DNA from: Arabidopsis thaliana
Taxonomy: Eukaryota > Streptophyta > Magnoliopsida > Brassicales > Brassicaceae
Assembly (NCBI RefSeq): GCF_000001735.4
Contig: NC_003075.7
Coordinates: 6,635,001-6,699,000 of the forward strand
Length of the DNA stretch: 64,000 nt
Reading direction: 5' to 3'
Positions 21,614 through 33,555 of this stretch are shown piece by piece. Positions within the stretch are counted from its first letter, which is position 1; each line of letters opens with the position of its first letter. Made by a program: the position numbers and the translations under genes. The notes beneath the pieces are model-generated. The model ran no database searches and was not told where the DNA came from. It worked only from the letters and a program-made list of their open reading frames with translations.

Positions 21614-24033
21614 ATGCCAGCAATGCCAGGTCTCGTCTCAGTCAAAACTCCTTCCGATACACCGCCGCTACGTGTAGCCGTACCAGACACGCAACCTCTC
21701 TCAAACCCGCCGCGAACTCCGATGAAGAAAACCCCTTCCTCTACACCATCTCGATCCAAACCATCACCAAATAGATCCACCGGCAAAAAAGATTCCCCAA
21801 CCGTATCCTCCTCCACCGCAGCCGTAATCGACGTCGACGATCCATCTCTAGATAATCCAGATCTCGGTCCTTTCCTTCTAAAATTAGCTCGTGACGCTAT
21901 TGCTTCTGGTGAAGGTCCTAACAAAGCATTAGATTACGCGATCCGAGCAACTAAGTCCTTTGAGAGATGTTGCGCCGCCGTTGCTCCGCCTATTCCCGGT
22001 GGTAGCGATGGTGGACCTGTTCTTGATCTCGCTATGAGCCTTCATGTTCTCGCTGCTATTTACTGTAGTCTCGGCCGATTTGATGAAGCTGTACCACCTC
22101 TTGAACGAGCTATTCAAGTCCCTGATCCGACTCGTGGCCCTGACCACTCTCTCGCTGCGTTTTCTGGTCATATGCAACTTGGTGATACGTTGTCTATGCT
22201 TGGTCAGATTGATAGATCTATTGCTTGTTATGAAGAAGGTCTTAAGATCCAGATCCAGACTTTGGGTGATACTGATCCACGAGTTGGTGAAACTTGCAGG
22301 TTCTCTTAACTAAGCATTTAATGGTTAATTAAACTCTTAGATTACGTTTGCTAAAAGTTACTATATAGGTTAGATCTAAGTTTCTGAAGTCTCTGATAAT
22401 TTTCAGGTACTTAGCAGAAGCATATGTTCAAGCAATGCAGTTCAATAAAGCGGAAGAGTTATGCAAGAAGACTCTAGAGATTCACCGAGCGCATAGTGAA
22501 CCTGCTTCACTGGAGGAAGCAGCTGATAGGAGATTGATGGCAATTATCTGCGAGGCTAAAGGAGATTATGAAAACGCTCTTGAGCATCTTGTTCTTGCTA
22601 GTATGGCTATGATTGCGAGTGGACAAGAATCTGAGGTTGCATCGATTGATGTTAGTATTGGGAATATTTACATGTCGCTGTGCCGGTTTGATGAAGCTGT
22701 GTTTTCATATCAGAAGGCTCTTACTGTGTTTAAGGCTTCTAAAGGAGAGACTCATCCGACGGTTGCGTCAGTGTTTGTTAGATTGGCTGAGCTTTACCAT
22801 AGAACAGGGAAACTTCGTGAGTCTAAGTCTTACTGTGAGAATGCGTTGAGGATATACAATAAGCCGGTGCCTGGGACAACTGTGGAGGAGATTGCTGGTG
22901 GATTAACTGAGATTTCTGCTATTTATGAGTCTGTAGATGAACCTGAGGAAGCATTGAAGCTACTTCAGAAGTCTATGAAATTGCTTGAGGATAAGCCAGG
23001 ACAGCAGAGCGCCATTGCAGGTAAATTTTTTGTCCATACCATGAATGTTCCTTTAGCTGGATTGCTATGCAGTGTATTGAAATTGTGCGATTTTGGTCTC
23101 GAATTGTATGTAAAGTACTGATTTTTGTATTGTTAATCATGTAAGGAAAAGTCGCTTATAGTAACTTTACTCGTTTTGCTGCTCTGAATCTACCGGTTTT
23201 AGAGTTAGCCAATACGCTAATTTGTAATTGTGTGTTAGTGATATTGTCGAAGAATTCTAGAAATAAGAGATCTAATTACTTATCTGAGGTATTTTTAGGG
23301 AAGTAGATTGTGATCGTACAAGAATTCGAGTCTTTAGCATGACATTGTCAATCTTCTCGTCAAGCTTCCTTTACATCTGTTTTGCTTTGTATGTAAATAT
23401 TTGCAGGGTTAGAGGCACGGATGGGAGTTATGTATTACACAGTGGGGAGGTACGAGGACGCAAGAAACGCGTTTGAGAGCGCTGTGACAAAGCTACGGGC
23501 AGCAGGTGAGAAATCTGCCTTCTTCGGTGTTGTATTAAACCAGATGGGACTAGCCTGCGTTCAGCTTTTCAAGATTGATGAAGCGGGTGAGCTGTTTGAA
23601 GAAGCAAGAGGTATTCTTGAACAAGAACGTGGACCGTGCGATCAGGACACTCTCGGTGTTTATAGCAATCTAGCTGCTACCTATGACGCTATGGGAAGGT
23701 AAAGTCCTAAAGAAAACTATCTGACTATGTAATTAGATCAGACATCCTTAATGAAACATTAAAGTCTTTCTTCGTGATGGCTATGTAATTTGCAGGATAG
23801 AGGATGCGATTGAGATATTAGAGCAGGTTCTGAAGCTGAGAGAGGAAAAGCTCGGGACTGCGAATCCGGATTTTGAAGACGAGAAGAAACGTTTGGCCGA
23901 GCTTTTGAAGGAAGCTGGGCGGTCGCGGAACTACAAAGCCAAGTCGCTCCAGAATCTGATTGATCCAAATGCAAGACCTCCGAAGAAAGAGTCTTCTGCT
24001 AAGAAATGGCCCAGCCTCGGTTTCAAGTTCTGA
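21614..24033 (+). CDS. KLCR1: Kinesin light chain-related protein 1 / CMU1 (TPR scaffold)
   Basis: A cytosolic tetratricopeptide scaffold of cortical microtubules; the family (KLCR/CMU) stabilises microtubules during cellulose synthase movement and binds IQD proteins. Four exons are 21614-22299, 22407-23020, 23407-23698 and 23796-24033, giving 609 residues, the length I remember for KLCR1. The N-terminal 75 residues are a Pro/Ser/Thr/Lys-rich disordered tail (PPRTPMKKTPSSTPSRSK). TPR units fill about 85-560, for example SLHVLAAIYCSLGRFDEAVPPLERAI and SNLAATYDAMGRIEDAIEILEQVL. The C terminus is basic (KKESSAKKWPSLGFKF). The first intron uses the donor GTTCTC after TGCAG. A start at 21533 would add 27 codons, but MPAMPGL fits the family. 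A broken copy of its 3' end lies at 36725-37548. Confidence 0.97.
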
Positions 24034-24404
24034 GGAAAAAATTATCATATAAAATAAATCATCCACATATATATTCAATATTTTATTTTATTGTTATTGT
24101 TATATTTTTTATCTGATCTATTTTCTGTATCATAATCTGAGGTTGATGAATTAATTTCATGTATAGTGTTTTTATTTGAGTTTGGTGAAATACTGCCAAG
24201 ATGGTGAGCTGTTTGTTTGAGTTTGAAATTTCTTTAATTCAATCACTTTTTTCTTCTTCTGATAATTATATTTTCTCGTGAATGTTTGTTCTACGTGATA
24301 TTTTGTACAAATATGAAGTAAAATACTAAAATGTGATAAAATCTATCACTAAATGCATTTTGAAAACTATTTATTGGATGTATCCTTTAATATTTTGTGC
24401 ATTC
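24034..24404. other. KLCR1 3' UTR and downstream flank
   Basis: Positions 24034-24246 recur almost unchanged at 37336-37548 and therefore belong to the KLCR1-derived direct duplication. Similarity stops abruptly at about 24246, which marks the left edge of the 12.5-kb repeat block. Confidence 0.7.
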
Positions 24405-25975
24405 ATGTCTTGTCTTTTTATCGTAAACAGTTGTATCTGTTAAAATATTGGGGGTATTTTTTTACAATCGTGTCTTTTCATCGAAAACAGTTGTGTCTGT
24501 TAAAATATTGATGGTTACTTTATTACATTCGTATTTTTTTAATCATAAACAGTTGTGTCTGTTAAAATATTGATGGTTACTTTATTACATTCGTATTTTT
24601 TCATCATAAACAGTTGTGTCTGTTAAAATATTGACGATTATTTTTTTTACAACCGTGTCTTTTCATCATAAACAGTTGTGTCTATTAAAATATTAACAGT
24701 TACTTTCTACATTCGTGTCTTTTCATCATAAATAGTTGTCTGTTAAAAGATTGACGGTTACTTTTTTTACATTCGTATATTTTTATCGTAACTTTTGGTT
24801 AACATTGAAAGTTATTTTTTTCGTTAATGTCTTTTTATCGCAACTTCTCGTAAAACTGATTTTCATCGTAAACAGTTGTGTTTGTTAAAATATTGACGGT
24901 TACTTTTTTTTCATTCATATCTTTTTATCGTAAACAGTTGTGTCGATTAGAATATTTACGGTTTTTTTTTTTTTACATTCGTGTCTTTTTATCTTTATTT
25001 TTGGTTAATATTGACGGTCCTTTTTTTCATTAGTGTCTTTTTATCGCAACTTTTCGTAAAATTGTATTTTTATCGTAAATTGTGTCTGTTAAAATATCGA
25101 TGGTTATTTTTTTACATTCGTGTCTTTTCATCATAACTTTTTGAAATATAGTTAATTTTTCTATTAGCGTCTTTTTATCACAGTAAAAATATTTAGGGTT
25201 ATTTTTCAATTGTTGTTTCTCTTTATTGCAACTTTTCGTTATAATATTGATAATTATATTTTTTGTTTGTGTCTGTTCATAGCATCTTTCCTGACGAATA
25301 GTTGTCTACTTAAATGTTTGTAATTGTTGAACTGTATCTATTCGTCATTCTTCTTAAGTAATTTCTAAATATTTGATCTTTACCATAAATTATTTGCTTT
25401 ATGATGAATCTAAAAAATTGTCTTTGCATTTCTGAACGGTTGTATTTTATTATCGCAACATTTGGTTAAAATGCTGACGGTTATTTATGTGTTCATGTCT
25501 TTTTATCGTAACTTTCTGCTAACATTGACGATTATTTTTTTTGTTAGTATATTTTTATCGCAACTTTTCGTTTGTATCAGTCATTTTAATATTGATGGTT
25601 AGTTTTCGGTTGGGACAACTACTTTTTTTGTTTGTGTCTTTTTATCATAAATTTCTATTTACATTGACGGTTATTTTTTCGTTTGTGTCTTTTTATCGTA
25701 ACTTCGTAAAACAATTGACTTTTATTTTTTCTTGGTTGTATCTCTTTATTGCAATTTTCCGCTATAATATTGATGGTTGTTTTTTGGTTGTGTCTCATTT
25801 ATCGCAACTTTCCGTTTAAATATTGACGGTTATTTTTTTATTTGTATCTTTTCATTGTAACTTTCCGCTAATATTGATAGTGTTTTTTTCGTAACTTTTT
25901 CTTAGTGCCTTTTCATTGTAACTTTTCGTTAACATTGACTGTTATTTTTTCGTTAATATTTTTTTATTGCAAACT
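24405..25975. repeat. Degenerate ~60-bp tandem array (left copy)
   Basis: About 25 diverged copies of a T-rich unit. Each holds a 'tttttatcgtaac' or 'catcataaacagttgtgtc' part followed by 'gttaaaatattgacggttac'. The aacagttgtgtctg word occurs at about 24427, 24487, 24548 and 24608, giving a period of 60-61 bp, and the copies become more diverged to the right. The same family forms the array at 34790-36210. No coding capacity is present. Such arrays occur inside large Helitrons, but I cannot name this one. Confidence 0.85.
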
Positions 25976-26496
25976 TTTATAAAAATATCTACATATACAT
26001 TTTTGCAACCATTTTGTGAAATAAATCCTCAAGTTGAGACTTATTTACAGTGGCTGCCACTAGCATTTAATAATTGTTTTTGATAATTAGAAAGTAAATC
26101 TTGGAATTAAATATTTGACATTTAACTATCTTCCCAAAATCTCTATACATTAACTACACGATTAGTTACTAAAATAAAACTTCCAAAATATTTAACATCA
26201 TTTAAAAATTACAAAATTATCATTTTTGATATTGCTTTTTTGCATAACTATAACAATTTGATTATAAGCATCAAACCGTTGAGATATTTGATACCAGTTA
26301 ATTACTACAAAATTAGAAAATATTTAGACAATAGTTCATAAACATATCATAAATAAGATCAACATTAATAAAATAAATAGATTTTTTTACGTGACGGGTT
26401 GGCGGGACGAGTTTGGCAGGACGTTACTTAATAACAATTGTAAATAATAAAATAAAAATATTTTATAGATAGATATATCGCTGGTTAAAATCTAGT
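25976..26496 (+). mobile_element. Helitron-type remnant nested in the 60-bp array
   Basis: The start (about 25985-26075) is similar to 3806-3895, and a gcgggacgag motif at about 26400 echoes 4316-4370. The right end is ggttaaaatCTAGT at 26484-26496, a CTRR-type Helitron 3' end. Sequence of the surrounding 60-bp family resumes right after it (gaaagttatttttacttggttgtgt), so this looks like an insertion into the array. It is short and non-coding. Confidence 0.5.
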
Positions 26497-27089
26497 TGAA
26501 AGTTATTTTTACTTGGTTGTGTTTCAATAACTTTAAATAATTATAAATTTATCTTTTAATAAACTTTCAATATATCTAAATGTTTAATAAACTCTAAATA
26601 ACTATAAATTTATCTTTTAATAAAGTATAATATTAATAATGTTTTAAAATTTTTAAAGTAATTAGAATTAATGGAAATATATTAGATAAAGAAATGCTAG
26701 TAATTAAGAATATTAATTAATTGATAATAATTAATACCAATGACATTACTTATAAATAAGTTTTAAGCTGAATATTGGTTGACAAAAAAAAAGAGTTCTA
26801 ATCTGAAGATTCATTTTATTAAAGTGTTGCAAAAATGTATATGTAGATTTTTAAACCAAACCAAAAAAATTTAAAATTATTCATGAGATCACGGTGGTTT
26901 TACAACATGGCTACGCTTTAACCCAAAAAAATAGGCTTTTACACTAAACCAAAATTTTAAAATTCTAAAATTCTGGTTAAGCTCAAGCTTTAGGCTTTCA
27001 CACAAATTACACAAGGGAATTATGACACACACGTGTACAAAGCTGGAATTGAGGTTTTATTTTCGAAACGGATCTTTGATCTTTGGGAT
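26497..27089. other. AT-rich filler between array and gene-like core
   Basis: Long A/T runs. Part of it (26825-26860) resembles, in reverse orientation, the 25985 region. No gene is seen. Confidence 0.4.
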
Positions 27090-27527
27090 CATTTTTTTCT
27101 ATATGACCGTTTGAAGAAGAATTATAACGTTACAAAGTCTCTCTCTCTCATTTCTCTCGTTATTTCAAATCCCTAGATTTTTATTTTCGGCAAACATCTG
27201 AAGAAGTTTATGATCACCGACGATTGTTTTCTCCGGCGACGATTCGACGATCAGACAATCGATTCCCTAATTCAGATGGTTATGTTTCTAATTTTGTGTT
27301 TCTTTCTATTAATTTGATTCGAATACTATTACGATGTCTCTCTGTTACTTCGTTTTCCCGAATCGTGACGTTAATCCATCTGGTTTTATGAGTCTGGAGG
27401 TTGATTGATTTTGTATTTCATCTGATGGATACTTCTGATTTGTGATTTTTTTTTAAAAATTTTTTAATTAGGTTTTGAAAGATCATTAACGATCGCGAAA
27501 CTTTACGATTTAGGGGATTTTGTTTGG

Positions 27528-27695
27528 ATGGTCGTATCATCACCGACGGTGGAAGATGGCGGTAGATACGGAGGGCGGTGGAGAGCCGTGAGGGATGAAG
27601 TTACGGAGGAAGCGGTGGTCGTGGCTGGTAATCGAAACAAAGTGGGTTTTGTGGCTCTGTTTTTGGTCTACATATTGCTCTTCTTCTTGTTCTGA
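27528..27695 (+). CDS. Possible 55-residue membrane micropeptide (speculative)
   Basis: ATG 27528 to TGA 27693-27695 encodes 55 residues: a soluble charged N half (VEDGGRYGGRWRAVRDEVTEE) and a hydrophobic C-terminal helix (VGFVALFLVYILLFFLF). It lies in the first GC-richer patch of the gene-like core, behind a leader-like CT-rich stretch. The layout fits a tail-anchored micropeptide, but a 55-codon frame can arise by chance and no family is recognised. Confidence 0.2.
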   Translation: MVVSSPTVEDGGRYGGRWRAVRDEVTEEAVVVAGNRNKVGFVALFLVYILLFFLF

Positions 27696-28594
27696 TTCTT
27701 TTGGATTACTTTTTTTTTTGATGTAACAGATCGTTGAAGTCTTCTTTGCCTGAAAGAAGAAGAAGAAGACGGTTTATCTTCGCTCTTTGTGATTCGAGTT
27801 TTCTTTTGGTAAATTGAATTCCCAAAGTCAGAAGTTACTTTGAAATTTTTGTGGTTTTGTTAATTCTGAAGGTCTAATCATCTGTGATCTCTCTACTCTA
27901 AGAGAAGATTATCAAAGATATGAGCTTCTCTGCATCCCTTTTTCCTTGTTTTGATCTTTCTCAGAAATTTTCTTTTATGTGAAGATTAACTATAATATGG
28001 TGGTGATACTATGATTTGGGAATCAAAACAAATTCTTTTGTATATATGGAATGCATCAAAGTTGTATATTTAGTGCTCTTGTTCCTTATTGGATACGTTC
28101 ATTTGATCATATTATATGTAGAACTTTAGATTCAATATCATTCATATTAACATTTCCGGTTCAAATTTGATTTTCTCTGGATTGTTTTTGGTAGGATGTC
28201 AATCTATTCACTTTCTGGACGGAGGAGACACTAATTGAGGACAAATCTTTATCATTTTGCACTTGTAATGGAGAAAGATGGAGAAGATTGTTTTCTTTCT
28301 ACAAGGTATCATCTCGAGTCACTAGCTACCTTATTTACTTGTAAGTGCTTTAACATACTGCATGTCGTGTTAAAATTCAGTTGCTGATGATTCTTAAAGA
28401 AACGTCGGATATGGAGAATCTGTTACAAATGGTTCACCTTTCAGGTTTGTTCATGGTTTGAGAGTCAATACAAACATTCCCCAGCAGAAATCGACATGTT
28501 TTAGTAAGATAAACATGAATGTATCAAAGTATTGTAAATTTGATGCCCTTGTTCCTAATCAGATCACTTCGTTCATATATTTCCGTCTTGAATT

Positions 28595-28675
28595 CAGTTA
28601 ACAAATTTGTATTTTCAACTGGGAAGGAGCTTGAAAATATAGAACAAGAGAAGGAATTAGACCAACATGTTGTAA
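28595..28675 (+). repeat. Exon-like module, first copy
   Basis: This stretch (ttaacaaatttgtattttc, then gggaaggagcttg, then agaacaagagaagga) is repeated with differences at 32538-32615. The second copy keeps the intron-like lead and the lysine/glutamate-rich exon-like part but has indels that break the frame. Confidence 0.6.
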
Positions 28676-29619
28676 ATTTAAAATTCCCTGTGCTAATATA
28701 TCAGCCAACCACGAACTCACTTGTAAGTTTCTGTTTACTTATGTCATGCTAAAGTGTATTGGATAGGTCTTTTTACATTATTTCAATTGTATCCCGTTTT
28801 GGATTTTTTAGCATACTTGGGTATTGATTTCAGTGGTTCTTAACCTATATAGTAAGTTATAGTTTGTGTTGTGCTCTCATATTGGACTCATATAGTGTCG
28901 CGTACATGTCATACACCGTTATGCTTATTTCAGATATATCGCAATGGAGCTCTGAAATGGTTGTGCATCATCTTAATGGAGTTCTGAAATGGTTGTGCAT
29001 CATCTTCTTGTTTGTTAAGTTGACTCCTTCTCCCAATTATGTATTTTTGAACCTTTCTTTCTAATTAGTTGTTCAAGTTACCTTTCTCTCTTCTGTTTCA
29101 CTTAGAAGTGCTGTGTTTCAGGGGATTCTTTCAGGTTCCTAAAGTATAGTTTAAGAAAGCTGGTTGTATCAGATAGCGAGCTTAACTTTGTGTGTTTGTG
29201 AGTTCTGTTTTACCAAATCCTATGCAAATTATGTTGATTCTGTCATTATTTTTCACATTCCCAGGCATCAGTCTCTGGTTATCGGAGTGTCTTGAGGACT
29301 TTTTCTTAATTACCAGCATTTGTTGCGTCTTATGAGATCAATCTTCAGGTAAAACTCCATTAATTGTAGATGATAAATTATATAATTATGAAGTGTTTCA
29401 AAATTTTACTCGTCTCTACATTTTTGGCAGCTGAAAGATACATGGAGCATCAAGTGAATTCCTCCAAAGAAACAGATCATTGGGAAGAGCCGTTGTCTGA
29501 AGGATGAATTGGTAAGCAGACCCAAAGTTGTATACTTTGTTGTTTACTTACTGGCTATCTCTATTTTTTGTTTGCCTTTTTGCTTAATGATTTAATTCCT
29601 ACGAACATGTCTTGTTTCT

Positions 29620-30095
29620 TTAACTGGCTTCCTTGTTTTCTCTTTTTTCTTCATTGCTTGTTTGTTTCTTCATTGGTTCCATGCGTGCTTGTTGAATTCC
29701 TTCCTAGGTTTCTTGTGTGCTTGTTGATTTCTTTCCTATGTATCTTGTGTGCTTGTTGATTTCTTTCCTTGGTTCCATGTGTGCTTGTTGATTTCTTTCC
29801 TTGGTTCCATGTGTGCTTGTTGATTTCCTTCCTTGGTTTCTTGTGTGCTTATTTGTTTCCTTCCTTGGTTCCATGTGTGCTTGTTGATTTCTTTCCTTGG
29901 TTTCTTGTGTGCTTGTTTGTTTCCTTCCTTGGTTCCATGTGTGCTTGTTTGTTTCCTTCCTTGGTTCCATGTGTGCTTGTTGATTTCTTTCCTAGGTTTC
30001 TTGTGTGCTTGTTTGTTTATTTCCTTGGTTCCATGCGTGCTTGATTATTTTTTTCCTAGGTTTCTTGTGTGCTTGTTTGTTTTTTTAATTTCTTC
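29620..30095. repeat. 32-bp minisatellite
   Basis: About 14 head-to-tail units of a 32-bp CT/GT-rich motif (cttgttgatttctttccttg plus gttccatgtgtg), with variants ggttccatg/ggtttcttg and gatt/gttt. The array decays to the right into loosely related T-rich sequence up to about 30300. Because 32 is not a multiple of three and the unit has no stops, several frames stay open and produce spurious proteins with a 32-residue period on both strands. Confidence 0.9.
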
Positions 30096-30819
30096 CATGG
30101 TTACTTGATTTGTTGTTACTTCTTTGCTTTCTTCCTTTGTTCCATGCATGCTTGTGTGTTTCATTCTCTGTTTCCTTGCGTGCCTGTTTAACTTCTTGCT
30201 TAGTTGTTTGGTTCTTGCTTGCTTCCTTGTTTTCTTCTTTCAATCCTTACTAGCCTCTTGCTTCCTTGCTTGTTTTCTCACTTGCTCCTTTATTACATGC
30301 TTACTTAATTTCCTTATCTACTGAACTTGTTTGACCTTTTTATCATTTTCTTAATCTTCTTACTTACTCACTTACTCAAAACTATCTCTCTAGCTTGTTT
30401 CTCAGTTGAATTTTATTTAGATAGTTCTAGGTCTCTGTTTAACAATAGTATAGATGGAAGACTATTGAGCGTTTATCAACGGTTTCACACGATTCCAGTT
30501 ATACAATAATGGAGGTCTATGATCATTCTTCTCTCTTTACGTCCTCATTGATCAGGTGATTGTGGGGCTTTTATATGTATATGTCCATGGGTTATACTAA
30601 TATACAAGGTGATCTCATCTGTACATTTGCAGATTTTAATTTCGTTTGCAATTTTTGCAACCAGTTTCTGAAGCAAGAGCCTCATGAATTCCTGGGGACC
30701 ATGAAACAAGGTACTCCTTTTTTTGTAAGTCCCTTTTTGAAAGATATTTCTTCATTTGTATTTCTTCTTCTCTCTAATCTTTATCAAATCGGTCTTTCTC
30801 ATCATTCTGATTTTTTTTT

Positions 30820-31090
30820 TGTTTTTGCCTTTCTTCTATGGCATTGGGGTTTACAAGAGGGAACCCTACTTTTAAAAGGAAAGAAACATTGGCAATCCTC
30901 ATCTCTGGATTTCTATCAAATTTGTTTTTGTTCCTTTCTTCTGTGGTATTGAGGGTTTTGTACTTCCGCTGGATTACGAGAGGGCACTCAAGTTTTCAAA
31001 GGTATGAAATCAAGCCTAGAATTTTTACTCTTAATTGAATTCAATCATTGTTCTGTTTTGGTTTTGTATCTTCTTTATCCATAATTACAG
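30820..31090 (+). repeat. ~270-bp internal duplication, first copy
   Basis: Matches 32205-32500 over its whole length. Shared words include ggtttacaagagggaac, aacattggcaatcc, tctatcaaatt and attgaattcaatcat. Each copy holds two sub-units that begin with a 'ggtattgaggg'-like word, so it is a duplication of a duplication. Confidence 0.65.
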
Positions 31091-31159
31091 AGGCGAATGA
31101 AAAGATTTAGGTGTTTTTGGTGAGGCATAATGGCTTCACATTATTGTAAGTCTTGTAAT

Positions 31160-31390
31160 TTTTAATTATGTATGTGTTCATGTGTGCATACATTCATGTG
31201 TGCATACATTCATGTGTGCATACATTCATGTGTGCAGGTTTAGAATTTAGAATGAAGGTTTTGTATGTGTTCATGTGTGCATACATTCATGCCTTATGTG
31301 TTTGAATTTAGAATGCAGGTTTTGTATGTGTTCATGTGTGCATACATACATGCCTTATGTGTTTGAATTTAGAATGCAGGTTTTGACTGG
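31160..31390. repeat. Short-period and 61-bp tandem repeats
   Basis: A 16-bp unit (catacattcatgtgtg) is repeated about four times at 31175-31238. It is followed by two copies of a 61-bp unit that starts at about 31262 and 31323 and contains tgtatgtgttcatgtgtg and gaatttagaatgcaggtttt. Confidence 0.85.
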
Positions 31391-32204
31391 TTAGCGTCAT
31401 AAAGGTAATAGTCTTGGTCATCGTGATATGCCATTAGAATTTGATGCTTCTCTGAGGTATGTCATTTGTTTAACTGTTACTAGTTAAAATGCATTACTGA
31501 GGTTTGTTAATTGGTATTATTATTATCTTTTTTCTTTGCATGGACTTTAGGTATAGAATATTTGGTGAAAAACTCTCGCGGTTATTTTTTATTATGTTAG
31601 CATTCGGTGTTTCAAGAGTACATTGATGAAGTTTGCGCCTGAATGGGAAGAATAATTTCTCACATCCAATGTGTGATGGCTGCTATAGTTATGAGACAAG
31701 GTACGAAATTTATTTTTTTGGTCTCAAGATTTTTTCCGATCAATTTTGCAGTCACCCTCTTAGCAAACTTAGAATCTTTCTTGATCTCTTAGAATCATGG
31801 AGACTAATTTTGCTACTTATTCCTTCTTTTTTTTCAAAAGTTCTTAAACAGACCGTAAAAGAAGGGAATGCATCAACGACCTTTTAGCATGAATAGTTAG
31901 TCTCCCGGATGATTAGGATTGATCATAGTAGAGGTATATCGTTACTCTTGAAAATATTTCACAACTCATTTGTTTTTTTGCATAAACGTAACTCCAAATT
32001 TCAGAAGATATGAGAAGTTTGATGTTCCAATGGCCTACACTATAGAGCAACAATTATTGATGTTGGAATAGCTTGGTCTGCAAGTTTTTACCGCTACCAT
32101 TTGTTCTTGACTTCTTTCATGGGTTTTGGTTAGTATATGCAGGTAACAATTACTTTTGTTTTTGTTGAGCTCAAATATATACCACTCATCATAAATACTG
32201 ATCT

Positions 32205-32500
32205 ATGGGTTTTTCCTTCCATGTTCGGTGTTGAGGGATTTGTTCTTCGGTTGGTTTACAAGAGGGAACTTAACTATGAAAAAGGTAAGAAATATTGGCA
32301 ATCCCCAACTCTTGATATCTATCAAATTCGTTTTCCTTATCATTCATTGTGGTTTTGTTTTGTTTTCTTGTGTTGTATTGAGGGCACTAAATCTTTTAAA
32401 GATAAGAAATAGAGTCTAGATTTGACAATACTTGTCTATTTTTTTATTTCTATTAGAATTCAATCATCACTCTGATTTTGGTTCTACTTTCTTTATTCGT
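32205..32500 (+). repeat. ~270-bp internal duplication, second copy
   Basis: Counterpart of 30820-31090 in the same orientation, about 1.4 kb apart, with scattered substitutions and short indels. Confidence 0.65.
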
Positions 32501-32537
32501 TAAGGAAAACATGAATGCAGATGTATGGGTCTTGAAC

Positions 32538-32615
32538 TTAGCTAACAAATGTGTATTTTCTAACAGGGAAGAAGCTTGGGGAAAAAAAGAACAAGAGAAG
32601 ATCATGATCAGCTAA
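32538..32615 (+). repeat. Exon-like module, second copy
   Basis: Counterpart of 28595-28675, same orientation, 3.9 kb downstream. Shared parts are ctaacaaatgtgtattttc, gggaagaagcttg and agaacaagagaag. Confidence 0.6.
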
Positions 32616-33307
32616 AGTTGAGTAATATTGATTTTTTTAATGAATTATGTTACTATTCTGCATCGTCTCTCCATTTGAATCTTGAGATTGATTTAAGTGT
32701 ATTAAAATGTGTTACATTGGGACCTCAGATAGAGTATACTGGAGGGAGCTACTGATTCAGAAGATGCTCATCACAAAGACTTCCTTTACGCTTGTTAGAC
32801 AATAGACACCAATTTTCTTTTCTTTCAGTTTAATTTTCTTATTTGTTTGGTTGTCGGATCAGGTTAAAAGATACCACGAACTCTCCTAGAAAACCGGAGT
32901 ATATTGCAGTAGCAGGAGCAGATTGATGTATGTTTTCATGTTCTTGATCACAAGTAATTTCATTTGTTTGACTCCAACTTCAAATCTTTTTTTCGTAGGG
33001 TATTATTTATTATAACTAAGTTGCTAAAACCTTTTTCAGGATTGTGAAGCATGAACACGAGTATTGGAAATATGTAGAGGAAGGTAACTTGTTATGGTTA
33101 AGCTTATTATAGTTTTGCCTAATTCTATTAGTTCTTATGATCCTGATGCAAACTTGATGATTCTCTTGTTTGGTTCTTTCGTTTGGTCTTAATTTATCTC
33201 AGGAGCCTGTTCGAATCAATTATGCACTTACTTTCTTACTGAAATTTAGAATGTTCATTAGATCTCAAAGAAACTTGTTGAACTCAGTTTGCTTCTTGTT
33301 CCATTAG

Positions 33308-33555
33308 GTTAAACCTGAGAGAGACACTACTTTGCCAACCGAGATATGCCAGAAACTTGAAGACCATTTGAGCTAGTGAGATCAATTAGAGGACCAGATT
33401 CATCCAATCATTGATAAGAGCCAGTACCAACCTGATAAACGAGATACAGCAACATCTATGTCAGCCCACAAAGCACGAAGAGTACTTGATCAACCTCTTC
33501 CACATCCAGTTTCCCGAACCCGGAAAATCTGCATCCCAAAACAAAATATAGCTGC
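33308..33555 (+). pseudogene. Decayed protein-coding exon of unknown parent
   Basis: Directly after an acceptor-like ccattag, one frame reads VKPERDTTLPTEICQKLEDH, then TAG TGA, then resumes in the same frame with DQLEDQIHPIIDKSQYQPDK. It goes on for a further ~40 codons to the tetranucleotide array. About 83 codons with only two adjacent stops and protein-like composition suggest a captured exon that has lost function. I cannot name the parent protein. Confidence 0.45.

Larger units (their letters stand above)
27090..33555 (+). other. Gene-like but non-coding core with intron-like structure
   Basis: From about 27130 the sequence changes character. It begins with a CT-rich leader (ctctctctctcatttctctcg), then GC-richer patches alternate with T-rich stretches bounded by plausible splice sites, like a multi-exon Arabidopsis gene. 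Apparent exon patches lie near 27528-27640, 28200-28305, 28380-28445, 28600-28720, 29430-29510, 32560-32620 and 33308-33555. No long frame joins them and stops are frequent, so it reads as a decayed or non-coding transcription unit. Several patches occur twice (see the repeat entries). I do not recognise the parent gene. RNA evidence would decide whether it is transcribed. Confidence 0.4.

Noticed and set aside
29620..30095. Regular 32-bp spacing considered as a CRISPR-like array
   Set aside because: Units are head to tail without unique spacers, and the genome is a plant nuclear one.
29704..30108. Overlapping repeat proteins on both strands
   Set aside because: They are products of the 32-bp minisatellite, which has no stop codon in several phases; the frame is forced by the repeat.
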